From Paenibacillus thermotolerans (GTDB lineage: Bacteria > Bacillota > Bacilli > Paenibacillales > YIM-B00363): DNA of 64,000 nucleotides. The translations under genes were made by a program, and so were the position numbers. Below are positions 46,406 to 54,997 of the stretch, piece by piece (position 1 is the stretch's first letter; the number at the start of each line of letters is the position of its first letter). Where the stretch lies: assembly GCF_028745515.1 (NCBI RefSeq), contig NZ_JAQZSG010000006.1:62001-126000 (forward strand), in the 5' to 3' direction. Under the pieces are notes generated by a model that was given only the letters and a program-made list of their open reading frames with translations, was not told the origin of the DNA and did no database searches.

Positions 46406-48268
46406 GTGACATGGAAACAGGTATGGTCTAGGCTTGTTTTACCGAGAAACATCTACTTTCTATTTCTAACGGCAGCGGGAATATTCTCATTTGTCGTTTA
46501 TAGCAAATTCCCTATAGGAGCGGGAGAACTTGGGGAATGGGTACTTTTATATGCTCTTGTCGCATCGATCGTGACTTTAAATTATCTTTCATTTCGGCTC
46601 CCGCCCAGCGGCGCGCGCCAGTCGATGGATTCTGCGGTAATTCTTGCCGCTTTGTTCGTGTACGGCATAAATTTTGCAATGTACGCTCTTTTCTTAAGTT
46701 ATGTCGTCTACTACTTTTTAAACCTGAAAAAGAAGGAACACTGGAAGCACATCAGCAATTTCTCAATGTATTCCGTTATGATTTTTTGTGCTTGGAATAC
46801 TTTCATTTTTTTGAAAGGGAACGTAGGCGAGCTTGAACCGTTAAAACTGTATACTTATGTTGTCTGCCTTATTGTTTATTTTCTGGTTAATATATTTCTG
46901 ATCAGTCTATTCGTGAACCTGGTAACGAAGCAGAAGCTTTACACCATCTTCAACGGAATGATCAAGGAGTCTCTGTCCGCCTATTTCAGCACGCTAATGC
47001 TGTCGCTCGTATTGACGATGCTTATGGAAAATTACGATTTCTTCGGTTTATTCCTGTTCATGTGCATCGCCGTGCTGATTTCCAAGTCATTCCAACTGCT
47101 GTTTAAGCTGTACAGCAGCGTAGCCGAACGGGCGATCAAGGATCAGCGGACCGGGTTGTATAATCACGGTTATTTCGAAGAAGCATTGGAGACGCAATTA
47201 AAGCAAAGCAAAGAGGACGGCGCCGTGTTTTCCGTCGTAGTGCTGGATCTTGACGACTTTAAGAAGTATAACGATACGTACGGTCACCTTAAAGGAGATC
47301 AGCTGCTGGAATTTTTCGGCGGCTTATTGAAGGAGCATTGCGAACAAAAAAATATCGTGATAGCCCGCTATGGCGGGGAAGAATTCACATTAATATTACC
47401 GGGTATGGCCGATATGGAAGCGACCGTGTTCGTCAACCGGCTGCGGAAGACCGTCAACGATACTTATTTTGAAGGCGTGGAATTGTTCCCGCACGGCTGC
47501 TTATCGTTCTCAGCAGGGGTTGCGCAGTATACGAGGGATATTTACGACAAAAACCAACTGGTCGACCGTGCCGATCAAGCATTGTATTATGCAAAGGCTC
47601 AAGGTAAAAACTGCGTTCACTCCTACAGCGACGATTCGCTTCTGCAGCGTGCGATCGATATTGAGCAGGATTTGCGAGAAATCGAACAGCAGCTCAGCAT
47701 CTTCCTATCGAAAGATATTTACACGTTCCAGCACAGCAAACGGGTATATCGTTACGCTATCGAAATGTGCGACGTGCTTCCGCTGAACGATGCCGAGAAG
47801 AAAACTCTCGTGCTGGGAGCGCTGTTTCACGACATCGGCAAATTGGAAATACCGCGCGATATTTTGAACAAAAAGGGAAAGCTGACGCCGGACGAATGGG
47901 AAATGGTCAAAAAGCACGTGCTGTGGGGCAAAGAAATCGCATCGACAAACGAGAAGTTCAAGGAGCTGCTCCCTCTGATCGAGCTGCATCATGAGCGTTA
48001 TGACGGCAAAGGATACCCAAGAGGGCTAAAGGGCGAGGAAATTCCTAAGCTGGCGCGCATATTGTGCATTATCGATTCGTTCGACGCAATGACGACCGAA
48101 CGTCCGTATCAAAAAACGAAAACGTTCGAAGAAGCGATCGTCGAGCTGAGGCTGCATGCAGGCAAGCAGTTCGATCCGGTGTATGTCGAGCCTTTTATTT
48201 CCATCATCAAAAACAAAAGCGGCTTACACGATGACGGCGAGCCGCTGAACAGCAATGCTGCGGGATAA
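46406..48268 (+). CDS. Bifunctional c-di-GMP protein: membrane sensor, GGDEF and HD-GYP
   Basis: This 620-residue protein has seven to eight N-terminal membrane segments (about residues 10-235). A GGDEF diguanylate cyclase domain (about 245-405) carries an intact RYGGEEF signature. An HD-GYP phosphodiesterase domain (about 425-600) carries HDIGKLEIP and HHERYDGKGYPRGL. Synthesis and hydrolysis of c-di-GMP could therefore reside in one chain, the balance set by the membrane sensor. Start is GTG 46406 with GGGGGAAG upstream. It follows the twin peptides after their terminator. Confidence 0.93.
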   Translation: MTWKQVWSRLVLPRNIYFLFLTAAGIFSFVVYSKFPIGAGELGEWVLLYALVASIVTLNYLSFRLPPSGARQSMDSAVILAALFVYGINFAMYALFLSYVVYYFLNLKKKEHWKHISNFSMYSVMIFCAWNTFIFLKGNVGELEPLKLYTYVVCLIVYFLVNIFLISLFVNLVTKQKLYTIFNGMIKESLSAYFSTLMLSLVLTMLMENYDFFGLFLFMCIAVLISKSFQLLFKLYSSVAERAIKDQRTGLYNHGYFEEALETQLKQSKEDGAVFSVVVLDLDDFKKYNDTYGHLKGDQLLEFFGGLLKEHCEQKNIVIARYGGEEFTLILPGMADMEATVFVNRLRKTVNDTYFEGVELFPHGCLSFSAGVAQYTRDIYDKNQLVDRADQALYYAKAQGKNCVHSYSDDSLLQRAIDIEQDLREIEQQLSIFLSKDIYTFQHSKRVYRYAIEMCDVLPLNDAEKKTLVLGALFHDIGKLEIPRDILNKKGKLTPDEWEMVKKHVLWGKEIASTNEKFKELLPLIELHHERYDGKGYPRGLKGEEIPKLARILCIIDSFDAMTTERPYQKTKTFEEAIVELRLHAGKQFDPVYVEPFISIIKNKSGLHDDGEPLNSNAAG

Positions 48269-48290
48269 ACTGCAGCGATCAGACGCAAAT

Positions 48291-48339
48291 AATGCCGAGA
48301 TGGCCGGAGCGAAATGGTTCCGGTAGTCCGGCATTTTTT
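48291..48339 (+). terminator. Terminator after the GGDEF/HD-GYP gene
   Basis: AATGCCG (48291-48297) and a GGCCGGA segment pair with the 3' TCCGGCATT, followed by six T. Confidence 0.82.
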
Positions 48340-48424
48340 CATCTCTTCCATCAGGATGGATTGCCGCCGGAAGACGCATACTACCTTTTAGCTTCTATTT
48401 CATGGCGAATAAGGGTGGATAGTC

Positions 48425-49291
48425 ATGTCTGATTATTTAGAGGTTGCGATACGCACGCTGGTAGCCGTCATTTTCTTGTTTTTGCTAACAAAGATGCTCG
48501 GGAAAAGGCAAGTCAGACAGTTGTCCGTGTTTGAGTATATTACCGGAATTACGGTCGGCAGCTTGGCTGCTTACATATCGACCGATTTGAAAGCTCATTG
48601 GTTGATCGGGATCATAGCGTTGGGGGTTTGGGTAGGCTTCTCCATTCTGATGGAGTTTGTTCAACTGAAGAGCAAAAGAATCAGAAATTGGGCGGACGGC
48701 AGAGAGACGGTGTTGATCAAGGAAGGAAAAATTCTTGAGAACAACTTGAAAAAAGAGCGTTTGACGACGGATGAGCTTCTGCAGCAGTTAAGAAATAAAA
48801 ATGTGTTTCGAACGGCCGATGTAGAATTTGCGTTAATGGAAACAAACGGCGATATTAACGTGCTGCTGAAGAAGGAAAACCGTCCGCTTACGATGAAGGA
48901 TCTCGGGCTAAAGCCTCCGAAGGAGAAAGAGCCGAAAACGCTTGTGATGGACCGAAAGGTCATGCAAGAACCGTTGCAGCAGAGCGGTTACAACCGGCAG
49001 TGGCTCGAATCGGAGCTGGAGAAGCTCGGCATTACGTTGGATGATGTGTTCCTAGGGCAGGTTGACGATCAAGGCCATCTGTACATCGATTTGTTCGACG
49101 ATTCCGTTAAGCTTCCGGAAAAGCAGCAAAAAGCCGTCATGCTGGCGCAGCTGGTGAAGTGCAAAGGGGATGTCGAGCAGCTGCGCCAAACGACTGCGAC
49201 ACAAGACCCGCAAACGTTGGCGGAATATGAGCAATGCATCTCGCAGATCAAACAGGCTATAGAAAAGGTAAGGAAGCTTCCGATTCAATAA
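48425..49291 (+). CDS. YetF-like DUF421 membrane protein
   Basis: This 288-residue protein has three N-terminal membrane helices followed by the DUF421/YetF domain, with LLTKMLGKRQVRQLSVFEYITGITVGSLAAY near residue 20 and the GRETVLIKEGKILENNLKKERLT segment near residue 93. The C-terminal 60 residues form an extra helical, glutamine-rich region. Homologues in B. subtilis are forespore-expressed. A CATACTA element at about 48377, similar to a sigma-G -10, is present but lacks a clear -35. The stop codon borders a 16-bp perfect palindrome. Role unknown, probably spore membrane. Confidence 0.85.
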   Translation: MSDYLEVAIRTLVAVIFLFLLTKMLGKRQVRQLSVFEYITGITVGSLAAYISTDLKAHWLIGIIALGVWVGFSILMEFVQLKSKRIRNWADGRETVLIKEGKILENNLKKERLTTDELLQQLRNKNVFRTADVEFALMETNGDINVLLKKENRPLTMKDLGLKPPKEKEPKTLVMDRKVMQEPLQQSGYNRQWLESELEKLGITLDDVFLGQVDDQGHLYIDLFDDSVKLPEKQQKAVMLAQLVKCKGDVEQLRQTTATQDPQTLAEYEQCISQIKQAIEKVRKLPIQ

Positions 49292-49309
49292 ATCGGAAGC
49301 TTCCTTTGC
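49270..49309. terminator. Perfect 16-bp palindromic terminator at the yetF-like stop codon
   Basis: AAGGAAGCTTCCGATT (49270-49285) pairs exactly with 49291-49306 around CAATA. It overlaps the last codons of the yetF-like gene and serves the convergent nirC side as well. Confidence 0.88.
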
Positions 49310-49337
49310 GACCGGCTATATTGACCGTAACCCGTGC

Positions 49338-50204
49338 TCATACGCTTTGGTCCGCTTTCGGGGTGGCAGCGGCGTTCAAGCGGGAGCGAACCGCTTCGGA
49401 CGGATTGCTTTCCGGCTGCCGAAAGTCCTTGTAGGACCAAAACAGCATAAAGCCGGTAAACAAGGCGCCGCCTAGAAAATTCCCGATCAGCACCGGAATC
49501 TGATTCCAAATCCACCAATCCGCAAACGTTACCTGGGCGCCTGCCATCATAGCGGCCGGGATGACGAACATGTTTACGACGGCATGCTCGAATCCTTGCC
49601 CGAAGAAGATGAGGATCGGCAGCCACATGGCGCAGATTTTGCCTAGGGTGGAGCCGGAGGTCAGCGCCATGACGGCGCCGAGCGTCACCATCCAGTTGCA
49701 GAGGACGGCTTTGATGAACACCAGCAGCATGCCGCTTGCGCCCATCTCTTTATAGGCGATCGTCTTGGCCTCGGCCGTCCGGATCAGAGTCTGTGCCGGC
49801 AGCTGGTTTACGTCGGTTCCCAGCTTCGTAACGATCAGGACGTACAGCAATCCGTATGCGGCGCAGCCGATCAGATGTCCGGCAATCACCCAACCGTAAT
49901 TGGCCGACATCTGTTTGACGGACGCTTTTTTTTGCTGCACGGCGAGAGGAATCATAGCGAAGCTGCCGGTGACGAGCTCCAGCCCGAGCAGAACGATGAT
50001 GACGAATCCGACGGGGAAAATTAGAGCTCCTGCTATCGGAATGCCTGTTTGGGCCGATGCCGTGAACGCCAACGTCGTGGCGCAGGCGAGGATCGCTCCG
50101 GCCAGAATGCCTCGAAGAAGCATGCTTTTTGCGTCGAGATGAGCCTTTGCCGTACCTGTCTCCACCATGGCAGCGACGACTTGCGCCGGTTTAATGTAAT
50201 CCAT
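49338..50204 (-). CDS. nirC: Formate/nitrite transporter family protein (NirC-like)
   Basis: This 288-residue FNT channel has six membrane segments and two half-helix regions, with typical segments GLELVTGSFAMIPLAV near residue 74 and LCNWMVTLGAVMAL near 165. The central histidine of the pore lies in GFEHAVVNMFVIPAAM near residue 205. Its position directly behind nirB-nirD makes nitrite the likely substrate. The gap to nirD is 21 bases. Confidence 0.9.
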   Translation of the reverse strand: MDYIKPAQVVAAMVETGTAKAHLDAKSMLLRGILAGAILACATTLAFTASAQTGIPIAGALIFPVGFVIIVLLGLELVTGSFAMIPLAVQQKKASVKQMSANYGWVIAGHLIGCAAYGLLYVLIVTKLGTDVNQLPAQTLIRTAEAKTIAYKEMGASGMLLVFIKAVLCNWMVTLGAVMALTSGSTLGKICAMWLPILIFFGQGFEHAVVNMFVIPAAMMAGAQVTFADWWIWNQIPVLIGNFLGGALFTGFMLFWSYKDFRQPESNPSEAVRSRLNAAATPKADQSV

Positions 50205-50225
50205 CCCGAAACCGCCCCTTTCATT

Positions 50226-50543
50226 TTACAAGGTGATATAAATTGAACCGGTGCTTCGATCGATATCAACCGCGAACGTTCGGACGCTGCCTTCGTCCGG
50301 CTCTTCCGCCTCTCCGCTGCGCAGATCGATTTTCCAATCGTGGAGCGGGCAATGCACCTTCCCGCCGCATACCATTCCTTCGGACAACACGCCGCCTTTA
50401 TGCGGGCACCGGTTTTCGACGGCAAGCACTTCTTCGTTCGACAACCGGAAGAGGGCGATATTCATTCCTTCGATCCGAACCGTGCGCGAGCCTAGCGGAT
50501 CGATATCGTTCAACGCTCCGACTTGATGTTTCGTCATTCCCAA
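50226..50543 (-). CDS. nirD: Nitrite reductase (NADH) small subunit, Rieske type
   Basis: This 105-residue NirD (NasE-type) has a Rieske [2Fe-2S] pattern: CPHKGG near residue 41 and CPLHDWKID near residue 60. It partners NirB to reduce nitrite to ammonium with NADH in the cytoplasm. It lies 14 bases behind nirB and before nirC. Confidence 0.93.
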   Translation of the reverse strand: MGMTKHQVGALNDIDPLGSRTVRIEGMNIALFRLSNEEVLAVENRCPHKGGVLSEGMVCGGKVHCPLHDWKIDLRSGEAEEPDEGSVRTFAVDIDRSTGSIYITL

Positions 50544-50557
50544 CCACCTTCCTTAGG

Positions 50558-52990
50558 CTATACGGTTTGCACCTCGGACAACGGCACGAAGTTTTTGCGC
50601 AGCTCTTCCTGCGCGATGATTTGCTTCCACGGGTCCTTCGTCAAGCTCAGCGTATGGCGAATTCGTTCGAACAGCGCGTGACGGTCTTCAGGATTTTCAA
50701 GCGCCCGCTTCACCGATTCCAGACCGACCCGTTCGATCCACACCGACGTACGTTCGTTCCACTTGGCATTTTCCCTATAATATTGTAAAAAGGCGCCCGC
50801 CCACTCTACGACTTCATCCTCCGTTTTTACGACGCACAGCAAATCGGTCGCCCGGACGTGGACGCCGCCATTGCCGCCGACATGCAGCTCCCATCCGCCG
50901 TCAATGGCGACGACGCCGAAATCTTTGATGGTTGCTTCCGCGCAGTTTCTCGGACAGCCCGACACGGCAAGCTTCACTTTCGCAGGCGTGTTCAGCCGCT
51001 CGAACTGCTTCTCCAGCCGGACGCCCATCGCGATCGAGTCCTGCGTGCCGAAGCGGCAGAAGGTCGATCCGACGCACGTTTTCACGGTTCGCAGCGCCTT
51101 GCCGTAAGCGTACCCGGACGGCATATCGAGCTCTTCCCAAATTTTCGGGAGATCCTCTTTCTTTACGCCTAGCAAATCGAGCCGCTGACCGCCCGTCACC
51201 TTGACCATCGGCACATCGTATTTCTCTGCGACCTCGGCGATTTTTTTCAGTTCGGAGGGCGAGGTTACGCCGCCGTAGATGCGAGGTACGACGGAGAACG
51301 TGCCGTCCTTCTGAATATTTGCGTGGTATCTTTCGTTTGCGAACCGCGATTCTTTTTCATCCTCATATTCGTCCGGCCACAGCATCCCGAGATAATAATT
51401 CAGCGCGGGCCGGCATTTCGAGCAGCCTTCCGGACGCAGCCATCCGAGCACGTTCATCGTTTCCAGAACGCTCTTGAGCTTCATCCGCTTCATTTCCGCG
51501 ACAATCTCGTCCCGATCGAGCGAAGTGCAGCCGCATATGCCTTCTTTGACGGCTGCGGAAGCGGCTTCGCCGCCGTACAGCTTGAGCAGCCCTTCGACGT
51601 CCGGCTTGCAGCCGCCGCAGGAGCCCGACGCTTTCGTGCACGCTCTCACTTCTCCGACGCTCGAGCATCCTTTATCGAGAATGGCGCTTATGATCGTGTC
51701 TTTCGACACGCCGTTGCAGCCGCAAACGATCGCATCGCCGGCCAACTGCTCGAGCCGGTTGACGGATTTCCCTCCGGCGGCACCTACAGGCATTCCCAGA
51801 AGCAGCTCCTTCTCGCGTCCCGCAACCGGTTCGCCGCTCTTGATCAGCGAAAACAGCTCGGCGCTGTCGCCGGTATCGCCGAACAAGACCGCCCCGATCA
51901 ATCGGTCGTCCTTGAGCACGATTTTCTTGTATACCCCGTTAATTTCGTCTTGATATTTCAACGCCCGCGACCCTGCCGGTTCGTCGTATCTGCCCGCCGA
52001 GAACACGTCCACGCCGGATACTTTAAGCTTCGTGGACGTGACCGAGCCTGCGTATCCTTTGGTTTCGACGCCGGCCAATCGTTTGGCCAGCACCGCTCCT
52101 TGATCGTAGAGCGGTGCGACCAAGCCGTAGGATATACCGCGGTGCTCCGCGCATTCGCCGACTGCGTATATGTCCGGAACGTTCGTCTCCATCCAGTCGT
52201 TCACGACGATGCCGCGTTCTACGGCAATGCCTGCGGATGCCGCAAGCTCCACGTTCGGACGAATCCCGACGGCCATGACGATCAGATCGGCTTCGATTCG
52301 GCTGCCGTCCGTAAACCGAAGCGCTTTAACCCGTTTCCGCCCTTGAATCGATTCCGAATGTTTTTGGAGCAAAAACTTCATTCCTTGTTTCTCCAGTTCG
52401 GTTTGAAGCATCTTGGAGGCCGTCTCGTCCAGCTGTCTTTCCATCAAATAGCGGTGAATGTGCACCACGGAAACGTCCATCCCCAGATGAAGCAGCCCTC
52501 TGGCCGCCTCCAGGCCGAGCAGTCCGCCTCCGATGACGACGGCTTTCTTATAGGTTTCGGCCGCTTCCATCATCGCCCGGCAATCCTTCATATCCCGGAA
52601 GGCCATGACTCCTTCTTTATCCGCGCCCGGGAGCGGAAGCATAAAAGGGTTCGAGCCGGTCGCCAAAATCAGCTTATCGTAGGGTACGGTTATCCCTTGG
52701 TCCGTGGTCAGCCTTTTGCGGTCCTTGTCGATCTGGATGACACGGCGGCCTGCATGCAATCGAATTCCGTTCTCTGTATACCAGTCCCAATCGTTGATGA
52801 CGATTTCCTGCATGCGGGCTCCGCCTGCGAGTACGGAGGACAGCATGATCCGGTTATAGTTGGGGTGGGGCTCTGCGCCGATAATCGTAATTTCGTATGC
52901 ATCGGGCGCCAGCTTGAGGACATGCTCGATCACCCGAACGCCCGCCATTCCGTTTCCGACAAGTACCAGCTTCTTTTTCTCCACGGTCAT
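50558..52990 (-). CDS. nirB: Nitrite reductase (NADH) large subunit
   Basis: NirB carries FAD, an iron-sulfur cluster and siroheme. The 810-residue protein starts MTVEKKKLVLVGNGMAGVRVIEHVL (FAD-binding Rossmann fold). It contains a second nucleotide-binding segment VVIGGGLLGLEAARGL near residue 148, BFD-type [2Fe-2S] cysteines in VCGCNGVSK near 418 and CGGCKPD near 455, and siroheme/4Fe-4S motifs with GSTFCRFGTQDS near 640 and SGCPRNCAEA near 678. I choose ATG 52990 (GGAAGGAG 8 bases upstream), because the frame further upstream runs through a structured leader. Expression is predicted to depend on ANTAR antitermination. Confidence 0.95.
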   Translation of the reverse strand: MTVEKKKLVLVGNGMAGVRVIEHVLKLAPDAYEITIIGAEPHPNYNRIMLSSVLAGGARMQEIVINDWDWYTENGIRLHAGRRVIQIDKDRKRLTTDQGITVPYDKLILATGSNPFMLPLPGADKEGVMAFRDMKDCRAMMEAAETYKKAVVIGGGLLGLEAARGLLHLGMDVSVVHIHRYLMERQLDETASKMLQTELEKQGMKFLLQKHSESIQGRKRVKALRFTDGSRIEADLIVMAVGIRPNVELAASAGIAVERGIVVNDWMETNVPDIYAVGECAEHRGISYGLVAPLYDQGAVLAKRLAGVETKGYAGSVTSTKLKVSGVDVFSAGRYDEPAGSRALKYQDEINGVYKKIVLKDDRLIGAVLFGDTGDSAELFSLIKSGEPVAGREKELLLGMPVGAAGGKSVNRLEQLAGDAIVCGCNGVSKDTIISAILDKGCSSVGEVRACTKASGSCGGCKPDVEGLLKLYGGEAASAAVKEGICGCTSLDRDEIVAEMKRMKLKSVLETMNVLGWLRPEGCSKCRPALNYYLGMLWPDEYEDEKESRFANERYHANIQKDGTFSVVPRIYGGVTSPSELKKIAEVAEKYDVPMVKVTGGQRLDLLGVKKEDLPKIWEELDMPSGYAYGKALRTVKTCVGSTFCRFGTQDSIAMGVRLEKQFERLNTPAKVKLAVSGCPRNCAEATIKDFGVVAIDGGWELHVGGNGGVHVRATDLLCVVKTEDEVVEWAGAFLQYYRENAKWNERTSVWIERVGLESVKRALENPEDRHALFERIRHTLSLTKDPWKQIIAQEELRKNFVPLSEVQTV

Positions 52991-53018
52991 TGTTGCAGCT
53001 CCTTCCGAAACGAATGAT

Positions 53019-53115
53019 AAAAACAGAAAAGCCCGCACCATTCCATGGGAATATATATTCCATGGCATGATAGCAGGCTCCGTTGCCTTTGCAGAGAATA
53101 CCCCGTTGTATTCTC
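53019..53115 (-). promoter_or_regulatory. ANTAR-type two-hairpin antiterminator/terminator in the nirB leader
   Basis: Read on the minus strand, hairpin P1 (53115-53094) has an 8-bp stem, GAGAATAC/GTATTCTC, and the six-base loop AACGGG. P2 (53092-53073) has an AGGC/GCCT stem and the loop AACGGA. Both loops have A at position 1 and G at position 4, the ANTAR rule. A terminator follows: AGCCTGC (53079-53073) pairs with GCGGGCT (53036-53030), encloses an inner CCATGG palindrome, and ends in a T-rich tract (53030-53019). Its 5' arm overlaps the 3' arm of P2, so P2 and terminator exclude each other. An activated ANTAR protein would bind P1-P2 and allow read-through. Confidence 0.88.
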
Positions 53116-53129
53116 GATATGATGATCCG

Positions 53130-53159
53130 AATATATAATAGATCTGAACCATGCGTCAA
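53130..53159 (-). promoter_or_regulatory. Promoter of nirB-nirD-nirC
   Basis: On the minus strand TTGACG (53159-53154) and TATATT (53135-53130) are separated by 18 bases, placing the transcript start just before hairpin P1. Confidence 0.6.
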
Positions 53160-53306
53160 TCCAATATGTTAATATTTATGACACAGATTTATCGAAAAAG
53201 AAGAAATGGACAGTTTTATTTCCGATATGGTATAAGTTAATGTGATGTTTATTGACATTTAATCCGATATGTAGTCAGTTACGTTTCCGAAAAAGGGGGA
53301 AATGAA

Positions 53307-53924
53307 GTGCATTCTCTGTTGGTGATCAAAAGCGCGATGCATGCCCCGGAGAGAACGTCCTCAACATTACAACTGCCGGAACGATTGCTGAAGTCCAACG
53401 GGTATATCGTCACTCATACACATCTGAAAGCTCAAGCGGAGAAGCTGATCATCGGCGCGGACGCCGTCGTATTTCACCTGCCCGTCTCGGCCATTAAGCT
53501 TTGGGCCGTTTATCTTGCAAAATATAAGCCTACGCCTATACTATGGTGGTGCGACGAATCCGCAGCAGCGCAGTCCCTTGAAGATTGCGAGGACGATATC
53601 GTGATAGACGGGCTTCTTACGCCTTCCATGAACGGGCATGAAATCCATTGGGCGCTGCATTTTTGCGCCAAGCACTTTTACGACCGCCTGGAATGGCAGA
53701 ACGAGCGGGAGCAGCTGCTGAGCCGGCTCGAGGACCGGAAGTGGATCGACACGGCCAAGGGCATCCTGAGTGAAACGAAAGGAATTACGGAACCGGAAGC
53801 CTATGATCTTCTTCGCAAGCAAGCCATGAATGAACGCAAACGGCTCGTCGATGTTGCCACATCGCTCGTAAAGGCGTATGAATTGATGCATAAGAGCAAC
53901 GGGAAAGGGGATAAAACGAAATGA
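53307..53924 (+). CDS. ANTAR-domain RNA-binding antiterminator for nitrite genes
   Basis: This 205-residue protein has an N-terminal receiver-like domain (about 1-125) that lacks a clear phospho-aspartate arrangement. A coiled linker and a C-terminal ANTAR domain (about 140-200) follow, with LEDRKWIDTAKGILSETKGITEPEAYDLLRKQAMNERKRLVDVA. ANTAR proteins such as NasR, AmiR and EutV bind paired hexaloop hairpins in mRNA leaders. Exactly such hairpins precede divergent nirB. The input signal is unknown; no sensor kinase is adjacent. Start is GTG 53307 with AAAGGGGGA upstream. The stop overlaps the next gene (ATGA). Confidence 0.9.
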   Translation: MHSLLVIKSAMHAPERTSSTLQLPERLLKSNGYIVTHTHLKAQAEKLIIGADAVVFHLPVSAIKLWAVYLAKYKPTPILWWCDESAAAQSLEDCEDDIVIDGLLTPSMNGHEIHWALHFCAKHFYDRLEWQNEREQLLSRLEDRKWIDTAKGILSETKGITEPEAYDLLRKQAMNERKRLVDVATSLVKAYELMHKSNGKGDKTK

Positions 53925-54949
53925 TCCATCTCTTAAAAGAGGTCGGTAGAGGGAAGCGCGGCGCCCGCGATTTGACTTATGAGGAATCGTTGGAGGCGGC
54001 GGAGGCGATTATGAGCTTGACCGCGACACCCGCGCAAATCGGCGCATTTTTTATTGCGGAACGAATCAAAATGGAGAGCGTGGAGGAGCTGGAGGCTTTC
54101 GTCGCCGTTTGCCGGAGCGAGGCGCACCGCGAGACGGTGCAGGAAGGAATCGACTGCGCCGGCCCGTACGACGGAAGGAAGAAGTCGTTTTACGCCACCT
54201 TTGCCGCGGCATTCGTGTTGGCGGCCGCGGGGCTCCCCGTTACGCTGCATGGAACCTCATCGCTGCCGCCGAAATGGGGGACGACGCTGCACGATTTACT
54301 GCGGCTTATAGGGATCGACCCCGACAGCGCGGAGCGCGATATATGGATTCGGGCGGCCAAAGAAACCGGAGTTTTGTATGCGGCTGCCGAGCAATGGTGC
54401 CCCCCTCTTAAGCAGCTGCGCCCGATTCGGGAGGAGCTGGGCATGCGAACGGTGTTGAATACGGCGGAAAAGCTGATCGACTTCGGACGGTCGCCCTATG
54501 TAGTTTTCGGCGTGTATCACAATACGGTCATCGACCGGCTGACGCGATTGCTGACCAAGCTGAATTATAAAAAAGCAATGATCGTTCAGGGGGCGGAAGG
54601 CTCCGAGGATTTGTTCATCGATCGCCCGACGCGGACGTACATTGTGGAGAACGGCGCGAATTCGCTGCACGTCATCAATCCGGAGAGCCTTGGTCTCGAC
54701 ACGCCGGTTCCGGAGCTTGCCTGGACGAGCGAGCTGCAGCTTCAAGTGACGGAAGCGGTATTGCGCGGGGATGCGGATTTGGGCTTCATTCACCAAGTGC
54801 TGCTGAACGCCGCTTATCGGCTGTACCATTCGGGGCGCGCCGGTTCTTTGGAGGAGGCGTTGTACACTTGCAAAGGGTTGATGGATTCAGGTGCGCCTCG
54901 GGAACGATTTGAACGGTGGAAAAGGCTCTTGATTTGGAAGCAGAACTGA
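53921..54949 (+). CDS. TrpD-like phosphoribosyltransferase-fold protein
   Basis: This 342-residue protein has the anthranilate phosphoribosyltransferase fold: an N-terminal helical domain (LTYEESLEAAEAIMSLTATPAQIGAFFIAERIKMES) and an alpha/beta domain with HGTSSLPPKWGTT near residue 108, where true TrpD carries the glycine-rich PRPP motif. NTAEKL near residue 180 and VYHNTVIDRL near 200 match the family. The altered PRPP loop suggests a YbiB-like paralogue rather than tryptophan synthesis. It overlaps the ANTAR gene by four bases and so is part of the nitrite-regulatory unit. Confidence 0.78.
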   Translation: MIHLLKEVGRGKRGARDLTYEESLEAAEAIMSLTATPAQIGAFFIAERIKMESVEELEAFVAVCRSEAHRETVQEGIDCAGPYDGRKKSFYATFAAAFVLAAAGLPVTLHGTSSLPPKWGTTLHDLLRLIGIDPDSAERDIWIRAAKETGVLYAAAEQWCPPLKQLRPIREELGMRTVLNTAEKLIDFGRSPYVVFGVYHNTVIDRLTRLLTKLNYKKAMIVQGAEGSEDLFIDRPTRTYIVENGANSLHVINPESLGLDTPVPELAWTSELQLQVTEAVLRGDADLGFIHQVLLNAAYRLYHSGRAGSLEEALYTCKGLMDSGAPRERFERWKRLLIWKQN

Positions 54950-54997
54950 AACAAAAGCATCTCCCGAGGCGTTTATAGTGCAAAGGAGATGAATAGG

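Noticed and set aside
52991..53152. 54-residue N-terminal extension of nirB
   Set aside because: It is translated sequence of the ANTAR hairpins and terminator; a good ribosome binding site supports the ATG at 52990.
53225..53270. FNR/CRP-like half-sites (TGTGA ... TGACA) between nirB and the ANTAR gene
   Set aside because: The two halves are one base out of register for the usual six-base spacer; suggestive for nitrite genes but too weak to annotate.
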